The notes beneath the pieces were generated by a model, which had not been told where the DNA came from, did no database searches, and worked only from the letters and a program-made list of their open reading frames with translations. A DNA stretch of 10,343 bases from an uncultured bacterium. GTDB lineage: Bacteria; Bacillota_I; Bacilli_A; RF39; UBA660. Where the stretch lies: NCBI GenBank assembly GCA_905215635.1, contig CAJMQX010000015.1:1-10343 (forward strand). The letters run 5' to 3'. The position numbers and the translations under genes were made by a program. Below, one piece after another: positions 1 through 7,238 of the stretch (the stretch's first letter is position 1; each line of letters begins with the position of its first letter).

Positions 1-48
1 ATGATACCTGTCCTACAAGTAGTTATAAATGAAATAAACAGGAACTAA
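1..48 (+). CDS. 3' end of an upstream gene (partial, unidentified)
   Basis: Frame 1 is open from the window edge to a TAA at 46-48, while the other two forward frames are stopped early. A terminator hairpin begins eight bases later, which is where the end of a gene would be expected. Only about 15 residues are visible (ending INEINRN), too few to name a family. The ATG at position 1 may be an internal methionine rather than a start. The reading is inferred from the open frame and the terminator and could be chance in so short a stretch. Confidence 0.35.
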   Translation: MIPVLQVVINEINRN

Positions 49-55
49 TTTATCT

Positions 56-83
56 AAAAAAGACTAAAAAAGTCTTTTTTTTT
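56..83 (+). terminator. Rho-independent terminator upstream of the pilus cluster
   Basis: AAAAAAGACT (56-65) and AGTCTTTTTT (71-80) form a perfect 10-bp inverted repeat around a five-A loop, and the T run continues to 83. The stem is A/T-rich with a short GACT/AGTC core, typical of AT-rich Firmicutes. It ends the gene that stops at 48 and insulates the pilus cluster from it. Because A and T runs flank both sides, it could also act on the opposite strand. Confidence 0.8.
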
Positions 84-94
84 GTAAACAATTA

Positions 95-103
95 TGTTAT
101 ACT
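95..103 (+). promoter_or_regulatory. Extended -10 promoter of the pilus operon
   Basis: TGTTATACT at 95-103 is an extended -10 element (TGn plus TATACT, one mismatch to TATAAT). No good -35 is seen: at the ideal 17-base spacing there is only a T run (75-80), and the TTGTAA at 82-87 sits too close (10 bases). The TGn motif can compensate for a weak -35. Transcription would start near 110, giving a leader of about 27 bases. The ribosome site AAAGGAGG at 125-132 lies four bases before the ATG at 137. Confidence 0.55.
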
Positions 104-136
104 TTTAATAGTAGGAGAGTAAGCAAAGGAGGTATT

Positions 137-817
137 ATGTTAAAAAGAAAATATTTAGTATTTTTATTAATGTTATTTATTCTCTTTAGTAGTAAAGCGT
201 ATGCCTCATGTACTGAATCAGAATTAAAAGAATTTAATGATTTAGAATCAAAAATTAAGGCGACTTACTATATAGAAAATAATCAATACATTTTTAAAAT
301 ATACAATCCTGCTCCAACATTGTTTAAATATGATATATATTCAACATCAAGAATTAAATGTGAAGTTATTGATGAAAACAATATAACATGTGTTGGCACT
401 GACAAAATAAATTATGATGTCATAGTAATAGGAAAAAATTGTAAAGATACTGTGAAAGCACCTGAAGTTGAAAAATATAATAAGTTTTCTGAAAGTGAAT
501 TATGTAATGGTATTGAAGACTTTGCTTTATGTCAACCTGACTATGAAAAAGAATTAACTGAAGAAGAATTTAAATCTAGAGTTGAAACTTATAAGAAGAG
601 CTTAACAAAAGATGATAATTCAAAAGATACATCTAATGGAAATAAAGATAATAATTCTAAGAATAATGAAGATAGTATAAGTTTTATTGATAAAATAATT
701 GATTATATTAATTCACACTTAGTAATTATTATTGCTATAAGTATCTTTGTCATATTAGCTACAGTTACCATCATTCTAAAAGTCAAATCATTTAAGAAAA
801 GTAGGCGATTAGAATGA
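137..817 (+). CDS. Exported type I membrane protein of unknown family, first gene of the pilus operon
   Basis: I do not recognise this 226-aa protein. It has a clear Sec signal: a Lys/Arg-rich start, a hydrophobic core at residues 6-18 and a likely signal peptidase I site after AYA (residue 23). The extracellular part (24-190) has six cysteines (25, 75, 85, 102, 123, 132), an even number that suits disulfides. A Glu/Lys then Asn/Asp/Lys-rich stalk (about 135-180) leads to one membrane helix (about 194-215) and a basic cytoplasmic end (KVKSFKKSRR). The topology is therefore a surface domain on a flexible stalk with a membrane anchor. Its TGA overlaps the ATG of the next gene by four bases, implying translational coupling and perhaps a joint role with that Cys-rich secreted protein. 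The start is well supported by AAAGGAGG at 125-132. A role as pilus-associated surface protein is inferred from context only. Confidence 0.8.
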   Translation: MLKRKYLVFLLMLFILFSSKAYASCTESELKEFNDLESKIKATYYIENNQYIFKIYNPAPTLFKYDIYSTSRIKCEVIDENNITCVGTDKINYDVIVIGKNCKDTVKAPEVEKYNKFSESELCNGIEDFALCQPDYEKELTEEEFKSRVETYKKSLTKDDNSKDTSNGNKDNNSKNNEDSISFIDKIIDYINSHLVIIIAISIFVILATVTIILKVKSFKKSRRLE

Positions 818-2652
818 CAAAGAAAACCTTAAAGAGTACCATATTAATACTAATGGTAATAGCTACCTTTCTATATTTTACAGGAATAAATATTACATAT
901 GCTAATGAGCCAGTAGAAGGTGATAGCACAGAAATAACTCAAACAGAAACAACAACAGATGATACAGACACAAATGGTGGATTCACTGTAGATGATAATA
1001 ACAATGAAGACAAACCTGGAGAAGATCAAGATTGTGATCCGTGTGTAAACCCAGAACCAGAACCAGATCCTGATCCGGACCCTAATAATCCTAACGGCGG
1101 TGACGGTGAAGATGACGATGATGATACTCCTGGCGGTGACGGAGGAGACAAAATAGAAGAAAGTGATGAATTCATCGATAGCATGCATTGTACATTTCAA
1201 GCCTGTTCAATAACATATGGCGTAACAAATCAAAAAATGACTGTTACTTGGGACTTATACGATATGTTTAATGAGCCATTAAAAAGTTCATTTGGTGTAC
1301 TATCAGGAACATATATGGGAGCTAATCTTTGTGAAAAAAGACAAGCTACTTATTATGGTCATGGTCTAGGAGTTTATGATTGCGAAAAAATCATAGAAAT
1401 ATATCACGAAGAATGTACTACAGATACACACGGAAACGTTGTTTCTTGTCGTTCATGGCAGGAAGAAAGAATAGAACATGTAACCAAAACCCAAGAACAT
1501 GCAGGATGCAACAATACAGCACTACATCAAGGATATAATTCAGCAGTAGCAGCAGTAACCGGCGGAGCAAGTTATACCGTAGATATCTACGATCCAAACG
1601 AAGCTAAATGTTTTGGAAAAGAAGATGGCTATAAATATGGTTCAGGTGATAATGAGGTATGTACTACATATCAAGCTGTAGCCGTTGGAGAAAAACCAAC
1701 ATCATATTATGAAAGTAGGCAAAATGGAAACAATGTAATTAAAAATTATTGCTACGAATTATATGGAGCATGTATTAATGCCAAAAGTGGCAAAGTTGAA
1801 TACTTAACTTCACCCGTAAATGCAAATGATGAAAATCCTTGCCGTGATAAAGGAGAAGAGTGGTATTATGTCAAAAATGAAACAGACAGTGAACAAAATA
1901 AACATTGGCACGTATTTGTACCATTAAATACCAAAGAAACAGATGATTATAAATTTATAATGAAAGCTAATAATAAAGAAACATCAGTAGGTATTTGTAC
2001 AGCACTAATCAAAAAATATTCTAAAAATCATGAATATGCTAAGTATATCTCACCATCAAGAAATGGAAGCTTTAATACTAACTTACCTGAAGGAAGTATC
2101 CAGGACGCTATTAATAAAGTAGAAAAAGCTGGCGGATGTTACTATAACACTAATATTGATATTAAGATAAAACAAAGATTTTATAATGAGGTATCAGATG
2201 ATAAAAACAGCAAAAAGTCAGAAATTATTGGATTTAACTTTTATTATCGTCCAATAGATATAACTAATCCTTTTCCTAATGGAATAACTAAATATAGTGA
2301 TTGGGAAAAATGGGGCGAAGATGAAAAGATTAATCAAGAAGATCCTGAAATAGATAAATCATTTAATACTGTTACTTATGCCACAACTAATATTGATTTA
2401 GATTTTATTAGAAATTATAATAAAGAGAATTTATATACAGATTGGAGCAAGATGAGTATAAATGGAGGTAGTATGTTTATAACTAGTCAAAACATTATTA
2501 ATAGAAATAGTAGTATTACTAAAGACTCATTCTATTCCCTAGGATGTGGAGTAGAAAATCAATGTGAATATCTAGATAGTAAACATACCATCAAAAATCC
2601 AATATACCAACCAAGATGTAAAAATAATAAAAAAGGAGAGATTTGCCCATGA
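814..2652 (+). CDS. Large secreted Cys-rich protein with acidic Pro/Asp/Gly linker; candidate pilus-associated surface protein
   Basis: This 612-aa protein matches no family I can name. An N-terminal signal (basic 2-7, hydrophobic about 9-23, probable cleavage after TYA at residue 30) is followed by a Thr/Asp/Asn-rich acidic stretch (about 36-72), a CDPC pair (C74, C77) and a Pro/Glu/Asp/Gly repeat linker (79-112). A globular region from about 120 to 612 carries the remaining cysteines. I count 20 cysteines after the signal; residues 443-577 are cysteine-free, and C578, C584, C602 and C611 cluster at the C-terminus. There is no second membrane helix and no LPXTG sorting signal, so it is released or held by partners, perhaps the membrane protein before it. 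It overlaps both neighbours by ATGA. Position and architecture suggest a tip protein or adhesin, by inference only. A secreted enzyme or binding protein using the same operon is also possible. Confidence 0.8.
   Translation: MTKKTLKSTILILMVIATFLYFTGINITYANEPVEGDSTEITQTETTTDDTDTNGGFTVDDNNNEDKPGEDQDCDPCVNPEPEPDPDPDPNNPNGGDGEDDDDDTPGGDGGDKIEESDEFIDSMHCTFQACSITYGVTNQKMTVTWDLYDMFNEPLKSSFGVLSGTYMGANLCEKRQATYYGHGLGVYDCEKIIEIYHEECTTDTHGNVVSCRSWQEERIEHVTKTQEHAGCNNTALHQGYNSAVAAVTGGASYTVDIYDPNEAKCFGKEDGYKYGSGDNEVCTTYQAVAVGEKPTSYYESRQNGNNVIKNYCYELYGACINAKSGKVEYLTSPVNANDENPCRDKGEEWYYVKNETDSEQNKHWHVFVPLNTKETDDYKFIMKANNKETSVGICTALIKKYSKNHEYAKYISPSRNGSFNTNLPEGSIQDAINKVEKAGGCYYNTNIDIKIKQRFYNEVSDDKNSKKSEIIGFNFYYRPIDITNPFPNGITKYSDWEKWGEDEKINQEDPEIDKSFNTVTYATTNIDLDFIRNYNKENLYTDWSKMSINGGSMFITSQNIINRNSSITKDSFYSLGCGVENQCEYLDSKHTIKNPIYQPRCKNNKKGEICP
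1048..1149 (+). repeat. Low-complexity Pro/Asp/Glu then Gly/Asp linker-coding stretch
   Basis: These bases encode residues 79-112 of the 612-aa secreted protein: alternating P-E and P-D dipeptides, then Asn/Pro/Gly, then a run of five Asp flanked by Gly-Gly-Asp. At DNA level it is visibly richer in G+C than its surroundings and contains near-tandem CCAGAA/CCTGAT units and GGCGGTGACGG copies. Such a tract would be an extended, strongly acidic spacer between the signal/CDPC region and the globular part. The repeat units could change copy number by slippage. Confidence 0.75.
2632..2638 (+). promoter_or_regulatory. Ribosome binding site that fixes the start of the TadE-like gene at 2649
   Basis: AAAGGAG lies ten bases before the ATG at 2649 and only four bases before an in-frame TTG at 2643. 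The ATG is the preferred start: it is a stronger codon at workable spacing, it places the Lys-Trp just before the membrane helix, and it gives the same ATGA stop/start overlap seen between the first two genes. Confidence 0.65.
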
Positions 2653-3101
2653 AATGGTCCTTTGCATCAGTTGGCGTCATTGTCATGGGAATATTTGGAA
2701 TTGTAATCATACTCTTATTTAGCGAAATAACCGTAAGTAATGAGCAAGATTACTACACTTTAAAAGAAGCTACCGAAGCTGCAATGATTGAATCTGTAGA
2801 TGTTGCTTACTATAGACTAAGTGGACAAATAAAAATAAGCCAAGAAAAATTTGTCGAAAACTTTACAAGAAGATTTACAGAAACATCAACATTCGGTCAA
2901 GGAAACTATGATATTTACTACTATCAAATAAGTGAATATCCTGCTAAAGTTAGTATTCGCATCGTAGACGCCACAAATTCTTATAATATATATAACACTT
3001 TTAGTGTAGACATAGATGCTACTCAAACAAATGTTATAAATGAATTATCCGCAATCTTAGATTGCTACAAGTGTGATAAAGTAAAAAAGGATAATAAATA
3101 A
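2649..3101 (+). CDS. TadE/pseudopilin-like minor pilin candidate
   Basis: The 150-aa product has a pilin-like plan: a very short N-terminus (MKWSF), one hydrophobic helix at about 8-25 ending in Glu26, then an amphipathic stretch (Gln33 to Asp51, including ATEAAMIESVD). That stretch resembles the conserved helix following the membrane segment in TadE/TadG-type proteins. The rest is a small soluble domain rich in Tyr and beta-prone sequence, with a CYKC pair (C139, C142) near the end and a Lys-rich tail. In Tad systems TadE-like pseudopilins sit at or near the pilus base or tip and are processed like the major pilin. I see no clear prepilin peptidase site, so processing is unproven. It is translationally coupled to the Cys-rich secreted protein and followed 20 bases later by cpaB. 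The family assignment rests on architecture and context rather than a diagnostic motif. Confidence 0.65.
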   Translation: MKWSFASVGVIVMGIFGIVIILLFSEITVSNEQDYYTLKEATEAAMIESVDVAYYRLSGQIKISQEKFVENFTRRFTETSTFGQGNYDIYYYQISEYPAKVSIRIVDATNSYNIYNTFSVDIDATQTNVINELSAILDCYKCDKVKKDNK

Positions 3102-3121
3102 AAGAGAGGAAGGAAAAAGAA

Positions 3122-3988
3122 ATGAAAAATTTTAACAAGTTCTTAAAAAACAAAAACACTGTAACCATCCTAGGAATATTGCTATGTTTAATTATTCTTT
3201 ATGTTGGTTATACAACTAGTATCAACAAAAAAACTGCATTAGTAGATGTATACTATGCAAACCAAACAATACAACCTAAGACTTTAATTACTGAAGATAT
3301 GGTATCTAAAACAAGAGTACCAGGAGCATTCATTAAAGGAACATATTATAAAAATTATAATGACATTGTAGGAAAATATAGTAACTACAATACAATGATT
3401 GCCGCTGGTAGTATCTTCTATTCAGATTTATTAGTATCTGAAGGAAATTTACCAGATGCTGTATTATACAACACTAACGAAGGTGAAAGAGTTGTTAGTT
3501 TCCCAGTAGACACAGTTACTACATATGGAAATTCAATTATGCCTGGAAATATTGTAGACGTATATGTAAAATTATATGACAATAGTGGTAAATTAGTATA
3601 TGGAGAATTCTTTGATAATATCGAAGTACTTGGTGTAAAAGATGCTTCAGGTAAAAACGTATTTGAAAATACTGAAGAAGCAAGAGTACCAGCATATGTA
3701 TACTTCTCATTACCAGAAGCTAAATACTTATTATTCTCATCATTAAATTATATCTTAACTAATGATATAGAAGTAGTATTAGTACCAAATACAGTTAAAT
3801 TTGATGCTAAAAATCCAGCAGCAGTAGAAGTAACTAGTGATTACTTATATGATTTCGTTCTTGATAAAATTCAAAAGATTGATGGACAAGAAGAATTATA
3901 TAATGAATTATTAAATGAAATGGAGCAAAAAGCTCTTGAAGATTCACAAAAAAAAGAAAATAACACAAACACTAATACCAATGAATAA
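3122..3988 (+). CDS. cpaB: CpaB/RcpC-like pilus assembly protein (SAF domain)
   Basis: This 288-aa protein has the CpaB layout. A single N-terminal membrane helix (about 14-32) is followed by an SAF domain at about 38-105 (VDVYYANQTIQPKTLITEDMV, then IAAGSIFYSDLL). An RcpC-type region comes next at about 110-225, with GERVVSFPVD and then MPGNIVDVYVKLYD, the hallmark 'PGD.VDV' type motif. The C-terminus (about 245-288) is a charged helix ending in an Asn/Thr repeat. In diderm bacteria CpaB is periplasmic and works with the secretin; here no secretin gene is present, so it would act outside the membrane, perhaps against the cell wall (inference). The start is supported by GAGGAAGGA at 3106-3114. 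It sits directly before the motor ATPase, the conventional cpaB-cpaF linkage but without cpaE in between. Confidence 0.85.
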   Translation: MKNFNKFLKNKNTVTILGILLCLIILYVGYTTSINKKTALVDVYYANQTIQPKTLITEDMVSKTRVPGAFIKGTYYKNYNDIVGKYSNYNTMIAAGSIFYSDLLVSEGNLPDAVLYNTNEGERVVSFPVDTVTTYGNSIMPGNIVDVYVKLYDNSGKLVYGEFFDNIEVLGVKDASGKNVFENTEEARVPAYVYFSLPEAKYLLFSSLNYILTNDIEVVLVPNTVKFDAKNPAAVEVTSDYLYDFVLDKIQKIDGQEELYNELLNEMEQKALEDSQKKENNTNTNTNE

Positions 3989-4023
3989 TTATTAGTGGCA
4001 AAAAAGAATAGGGAGGAAATATT

Positions 4024-5517
4024 ATGGATGCACAATTTCAACAAGTCGATTTTGGACCATTAAAACAATTTTTGGATAATGATGATGTTACCGATATATC
4101 CTATAGTAATGGTGGACAGGTATGGATAAAGACCTTATCAAAAGGAGTATATCGAGTAGAGAATACTGGAATCGATAATACCTTAATTGAAAAAATAGCC
4201 TTTCAGTGTGCTAACACGATGGGTAAGTCCTTCAATATGGCCAATCCCTTTCTTGATGCCGAAAGTGCTGAATTACGTCTTAACTTTGTTCATGATTCCA
4301 TAGCTAGAAATGGCATTGCCTTGTTAGTACGTAAAACACCAGCTAAAATAAGATTAGTAAAAGAAAAAATTATTGAAGATGATTATATCAGATTAGATAT
4401 TCACGATTTCTTAATGAAATGCGTTGAAGGACACTGTAACATCTTAGTAAGTGGTGAAACTGGTAGTGGTAAAACAGAGTTTATCAAATATCTAGCAGCT
4501 CACACTAAAGAAAACGAAAAAATAATAACAATTGAAGATACTCTTGAACTTCACCTTGATAAAATATTTCCAACAAGAGATATCGTAGCTATGAAAACTA
4601 ATAATATAGCTAGTTATTCAGATGTACTTGTTACCTGTATGAGACAGAATCCAAGATGGATATTACTATCCGAAGTAAGAAGTGCCGAAGCCGTAATGGC
4701 CGTACGTAACTCTATATCATCAGGACACAACATCTTATCAACAATTCATGCTGATAAAGCTGCATCTATTCCTAGTAGATTATATAGTTTGCTAGAAAGT
4801 AATATTGACCTAGAACAATTTCTAAGAAGTATTCATAGATATGTTCAATTAGGAGTTCACGTTAAAGGATATTATAGTAAAGAAAGACAAAGATTTCATC
4901 GTGAAATTGCTGAAGTAGTAGAGTTCTATGTTACTGAAGACAATGAACCTAAAACTAATATTCTTTATAAGAAAACACCAGATGGTAAATTTACTTTACA
5001 TAACCCTACAAAATATCTCTTAGGATACCTAGAAAGTCAAGGCTTAATCATGCAACCAGATATCTTAGTAAAAGAAGAGTTCAAATCAGCTGATGATAAT
5101 ACTGATCAAGCTACTAATGAGTATAAAGTAGATCCTACTAATATTGATGCTACTAAGGAAACCACTCAACAAGTAGTACCAAATAATATTGCTGCTACTA
5201 ATCAACCAGTAGTATCTACCCAAACTCCAAATGTTGCTACGCCAAAACCACAATCGCAAGTACAAGTATCAGTACCTAATCAAAATAATCAAACACCAAT
5301 AATGAATAATCAACCACAAAATATAGCACCAAAGAGTATAAATCCACAAATGATTAACCCAACTAATCAAGTTAATCAAAATTATAACGTAATAAACCCA
5401 AATCAAGTAAATACTTATCAATATGGGAGTGTTCCTAATCAACCACAAATGATTAACAACATTCCTAATCAAATAATAAATAATCCAAATCAAATAAATA
5501 ATTTGCCAAATAATTAA
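4024..5517 (+). CDS. cpaF: CpaF/TadA-family secretion motor ATPase with Asn/Gln/Pro-rich C-terminal tail
   Basis: This is the cytoplasmic ATPase that would drive pilus assembly. Within its 497 aa, an N-terminal domain (about 10-110) starts at LKQFLDNDDVTDISYSNGG, the usual 'L.D..VTEI..N' region, so the long extra N-terminus common in CpaF proteins is missing. Walker A is GETGSGKT (144-151), the Asp box is ITIEDTLEL (168-176), and Walker B is RWILLSEVRSAEA (211-223) with Glu217. The His box is GHNILSTIHAD (234-244). The ATPase core ends near residue 350. Residues 355-497 form a tail made largely of Asn, Gln, Pro, Ile, Val and Thr, not part of the usual family. GGGAGG at 4011-4016 supports the start. 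It is followed by tadB and tadC, its membrane platform partners. The ATPase assignment is secure; the tail function is unknown. Confidence 0.93.
   Translation: MDAQFQQVDFGPLKQFLDNDDVTDISYSNGGQVWIKTLSKGVYRVENTGIDNTLIEKIAFQCANTMGKSFNMANPFLDAESAELRLNFVHDSIARNGIALLVRKTPAKIRLVKEKIIEDDYIRLDIHDFLMKCVEGHCNILVSGETGSGKTEFIKYLAAHTKENEKIITIEDTLELHLDKIFPTRDIVAMKTNNIASYSDVLVTCMRQNPRWILLSEVRSAEAVMAVRNSISSGHNILSTIHADKAASIPSRLYSLLESNIDLEQFLRSIHRYVQLGVHVKGYYSKERQRFHREIAEVVEFYVTEDNEPKTNILYKKTPDGKFTLHNPTKYLLGYLESQGLIMQPDILVKEEFKSADDNTDQATNEYKVDPTNIDATKETTQQVVPNNIAATNQPVVSTQTPNVATPKPQSQVQVSVPNQNNQTPIMNNQPQNIAPKSINPQMINPTNQVNQNYNVINPNQVNTYQYGSVPNQPQMINNIPNQIINNPNQINNLPNN
5086..5517 (+). repeat. Asn/Gln/Pro-rich low-complexity tail of the CpaF ATPase
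   Basis: Encodes residues 355-497. It opens with an acidic/Thr-rich segment, passes through a PVVSTQTPNVATPKPQ-type stretch and ends in degenerate repeats built on N-P-N-Q-(V/I)-N, N-Q-P-Q-M-I-N and P-N-Q units. At DNA level aatcaa and cctaatcaa recur many times. The reading frame stays open to a TAATAA double stop, so this is a real part of the protein and not readthrough of an eroded gene. Composition resembles disordered, prion-like or sticky linker sequence. Confidence 0.8.
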
Positions 5518-5536
5518 TAAGAAAGTAGGTGATTAT

Positions 5537-6433
5537 ATGGGAATATTTATAATAATAGGTCTTATCTTAATATTTGTAGTAACATATAGAAATAGTTCTG
5601 GTGAAGGGATATATAAGTTCTTACAAAGCCAAGCTACTGTTGCCTATAACCAATTTGCACCATACTCATATAAAGTAATGCGTGAAAAAATTAAAGAGTT
5701 AGGACTTGAATATACCACTAGACAATATACTATTCAAGTAATTATGTTTGCTGTAGTAGCAGGAGTTATTGGTTATCTATATTTCTATAACTTAGTAGTA
5801 GTAATTATATATGCCATAATAGCAGTAGCTACTATTCCATACTTAACATATTTAAGATGTAAAAGACAATACAGTGAATTTATTTTTGAACAAATACAAG
5901 TATATACAACTAATACTATTATGGAATTTAATACTACCCAATCGTTCATTAAAGCTCTTGAAGGTGTTGTAGAATCAGGAGTACTTGATGAACCAGTATT
6001 ATCTGACGTTAAAACAATGATAGCTTTATCATATGAAAAAGGCGATGTAACTGAATCAATCAATTACATGAATGCTAAATATCCATATTATATGGTAAAA
6101 AACATGCATCAATTATTCCTTCAAGTAACTAAAGAAGGTGCAAAAAATACTGAAGATACCTTCGATAACATGTTAAATGACATCGATATCTTAGTAGAAG
6201 GAGTATATCGTGATAGATCAGACAGAAAACAATTCCACCGTCAATTCCTAGTATTTGGAGTAACCTTATATTCATTAATAATGTTAATTCAATTAATCCT
6301 AGGAGTAGAATCCTATATTGAAATGTTAGACAATGTCATTATGAAAATATTAGTACATGGTGTTGTCCTAATAAATAGTTACTTCCTATTAAAAGGAGAG
6401 AAGTACTATAATGAGAATGTGGGGGCTGAATAA
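5537..6433 (+). CDS. tadB: TadB-like inner platform protein (T2SS GspF family)
   Basis: A 298-aa polytopic protein placed directly after the motor ATPase. Hydrophobic segments lie at about 2-16, 66-84, 86-104, 236-256 and 268-286. Between the second pair and the fourth lies a helical cytoplasmic domain (about 105-235), including the FEQIQVYTTNTIMEFNTTQSF region and an EGVYRDRSDR segment before the next helix. This matches the GspF/TadB scheme of paired helices around a cytoplasmic helical bundle that the ATPase turns. The ribosome site AGTAGGTGA at 5523-5531 supports the start. Its TAA overlaps the ATG of tadC (TAATG), implying coupled translation and the expected TadB-TadC pair. The assignment is based on topology, length and context; sequence motifs in this family are weak. 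Confidence 0.8.
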   Translation: MGIFIIIGLILIFVVTYRNSSGEGIYKFLQSQATVAYNQFAPYSYKVMREKIKELGLEYTTRQYTIQVIMFAVVAGVIGYLYFYNLVVVIIYAIIAVATIPYLTYLRCKRQYSEFIFEQIQVYTTNTIMEFNTTQSFIKALEGVVESGVLDEPVLSDVKTMIALSYEKGDVTESINYMNAKYPYYMVKNMHQLFLQVTKEGAKNTEDTFDNMLNDIDILVEGVYRDRSDRKQFHRQFLVFGVTLYSLIMLIQLILGVESYIEMLDNVIMKILVHGVVLINSYFLLKGEKYYNENVGAE

Positions 6434-7224
6434 TGCATTTAGAATTATTATTAGTAGGAGTAATTGTCTTCTTTATCTTTATCTATAATGGTACTATAAG
6501 TACTACTAAATTCTTTGGAGAAAATAAAGGAATATTTCAATTACTTCAAGAAAAAGATTATGAATTTCTATTAAGAACAAAATATGGTGATAAAGTATAT
6601 GATGTTGGACAAGTATTCAGAAAAAGAGTAATGCAAGGTCTAGCAGCCATGGTTATCATGCTCTTTATCTTCATCTCTGATTTAAAACCATTATATATAT
6701 TAATATCTATTGCTTTTGGATATTTTGTATTTAAATCACAATATCTAGATTTAAAGAAATTTTATAAAAAAAATTTAAATACTATAGATTCATTATTACC
6801 ATACTATTTAAAAAGCTTAGAGGTATTAGTACAACACTATACTGTACCAGTAGCTCTTGCTAGATCTATTGAAGATGCTCCTGAAGTATTCAAACCAGGA
6901 CTTCGTGAATTAGTAGCTAAAATAGAAAATGGTGACTCATCTGTTGATCCTTACATGGATTTTGCTAATCAATATCCAGTTAGAGATTCAATGAGAATGA
7001 TGCGTCTATTATATCGTTTAAGTTTAGGAGAACAAGATAAAAAACATGAGCAAATGTTATCTTTCTCTAAAACTGTATCTGCTCTTCAATTAAAAGCCAG
7101 AGAGCAAAAATATCAAGCCAGATTAACTACCATGGAAAACATGACCATGAAAATGTTAGTATGTACAGGTGGAGCCGCTCTAGTACTTATGTTAATAGCG
7201 TCATTTACAATGATTGGCGGTTAA
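6433..7224 (+). CDS. tadC: TadC-like inner platform protein (T2SS GspF family)
   Basis: A 263-aa membrane protein with hydrophobic segments at about 4-18, 68-82, 86-101 and 241-259. The intervening cytoplasmic domain (about 103-238) contains the LPYYLKSLEVLVQ and PVALARSIEDAP stretches, and, just before the last helix, LKAREQKYQARLTTMENMTM. The last is the charged 'AR.EK..AR....E' helix typical of the second GspF-like protein in Tad systems. It has no separate ribosome site of note and starts inside the stop of tadB (TAATG), so the two are probably made in equal amounts. It should assemble with TadB as the rotating or pulling base on which pilin subunits are extracted from the membrane. The polycistron may continue past it, but a new promoter lies in the following gap. 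Confidence 0.8.
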   Translation: MHLELLLVGVIVFFIFIYNGTISTTKFFGENKGIFQLLQEKDYEFLLRTKYGDKVYDVGQVFRKRVMQGLAAMVIMLFIFISDLKPLYILISIAFGYFVFKSQYLDLKKFYKKNLNTIDSLLPYYLKSLEVLVQHYTVPVALARSIEDAPEVFKPGLRELVAKIENGDSSVDPYMDFANQYPVRDSMRMMRLLYRLSLGEQDKKHEQMLSFSKTVSALQLKAREQKYQARLTTMENMTMKMLVCTGGAALVLMLIASFTMIGG

Positions 7225-7238
7225 AATAATATAAAATA

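Noticed and set aside
82..87. TTGTAA as the -35 of the first promoter
   Set aside because: Only ten bases separate it from the TATACT hexamer, too close for a sigma-70-type promoter.
197..211. Lipoprotein signal in the first gene (Cys25 after a signal peptide)
   Set aside because: The residues before the Cys are Tyr-Ala-Ser; the -3 position lacks the Leu/Val/Ile of a lipobox, while AYA is a good signal peptidase I site. The protein also has its own C-terminal membrane anchor.
815..817. Mycoplasma-type code (TGA as tryptophan), suggested by the AT-rich sequence
   Set aside because: All tryptophans in the window are TGG and no gene has internal TGA; TGA at 817 and 2652 coincides with neat start overlaps of the next genes.
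871..1200. Minus-strand open frame of 109 codons opposite the acidic linker
   Set aside because: It exists because the Pro/Asp/Glu repeats on the + strand lack antisense stops. It has no ribosome site and an implausible Ile/Val/Trp/Arg composition, and it lies inside a well-supported gene.
2643..2648. TTG at 2643 as the start of the first TadE-like gene
   Set aside because: It lies only four bases from the AAGGAG, uses a weaker codon, and would add just two residues. The ATG at 2649 gives the ATGA overlap also used by the preceding gene pair.
5269..5493. Minus-strand open frame opposite the CpaF tail
   Set aside because: It is the antisense of Asn/Gln/Pro repeats, giving Ile/Leu/Trp-rich nonsense. 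It could mimic a membrane peptide but has no ribosome site.
5086..5517. Nucleotide repeats in the CpaF tail read as a CRISPR or satellite array
   Set aside because: Units are short, irregular and in register with codons in an open frame, with no spacer structure.
5785..6063. Minus-strand open frame inside tadB
   Set aside because: Antisense shadow of a real gene with no start signal; the + strand product has clear topology and context.
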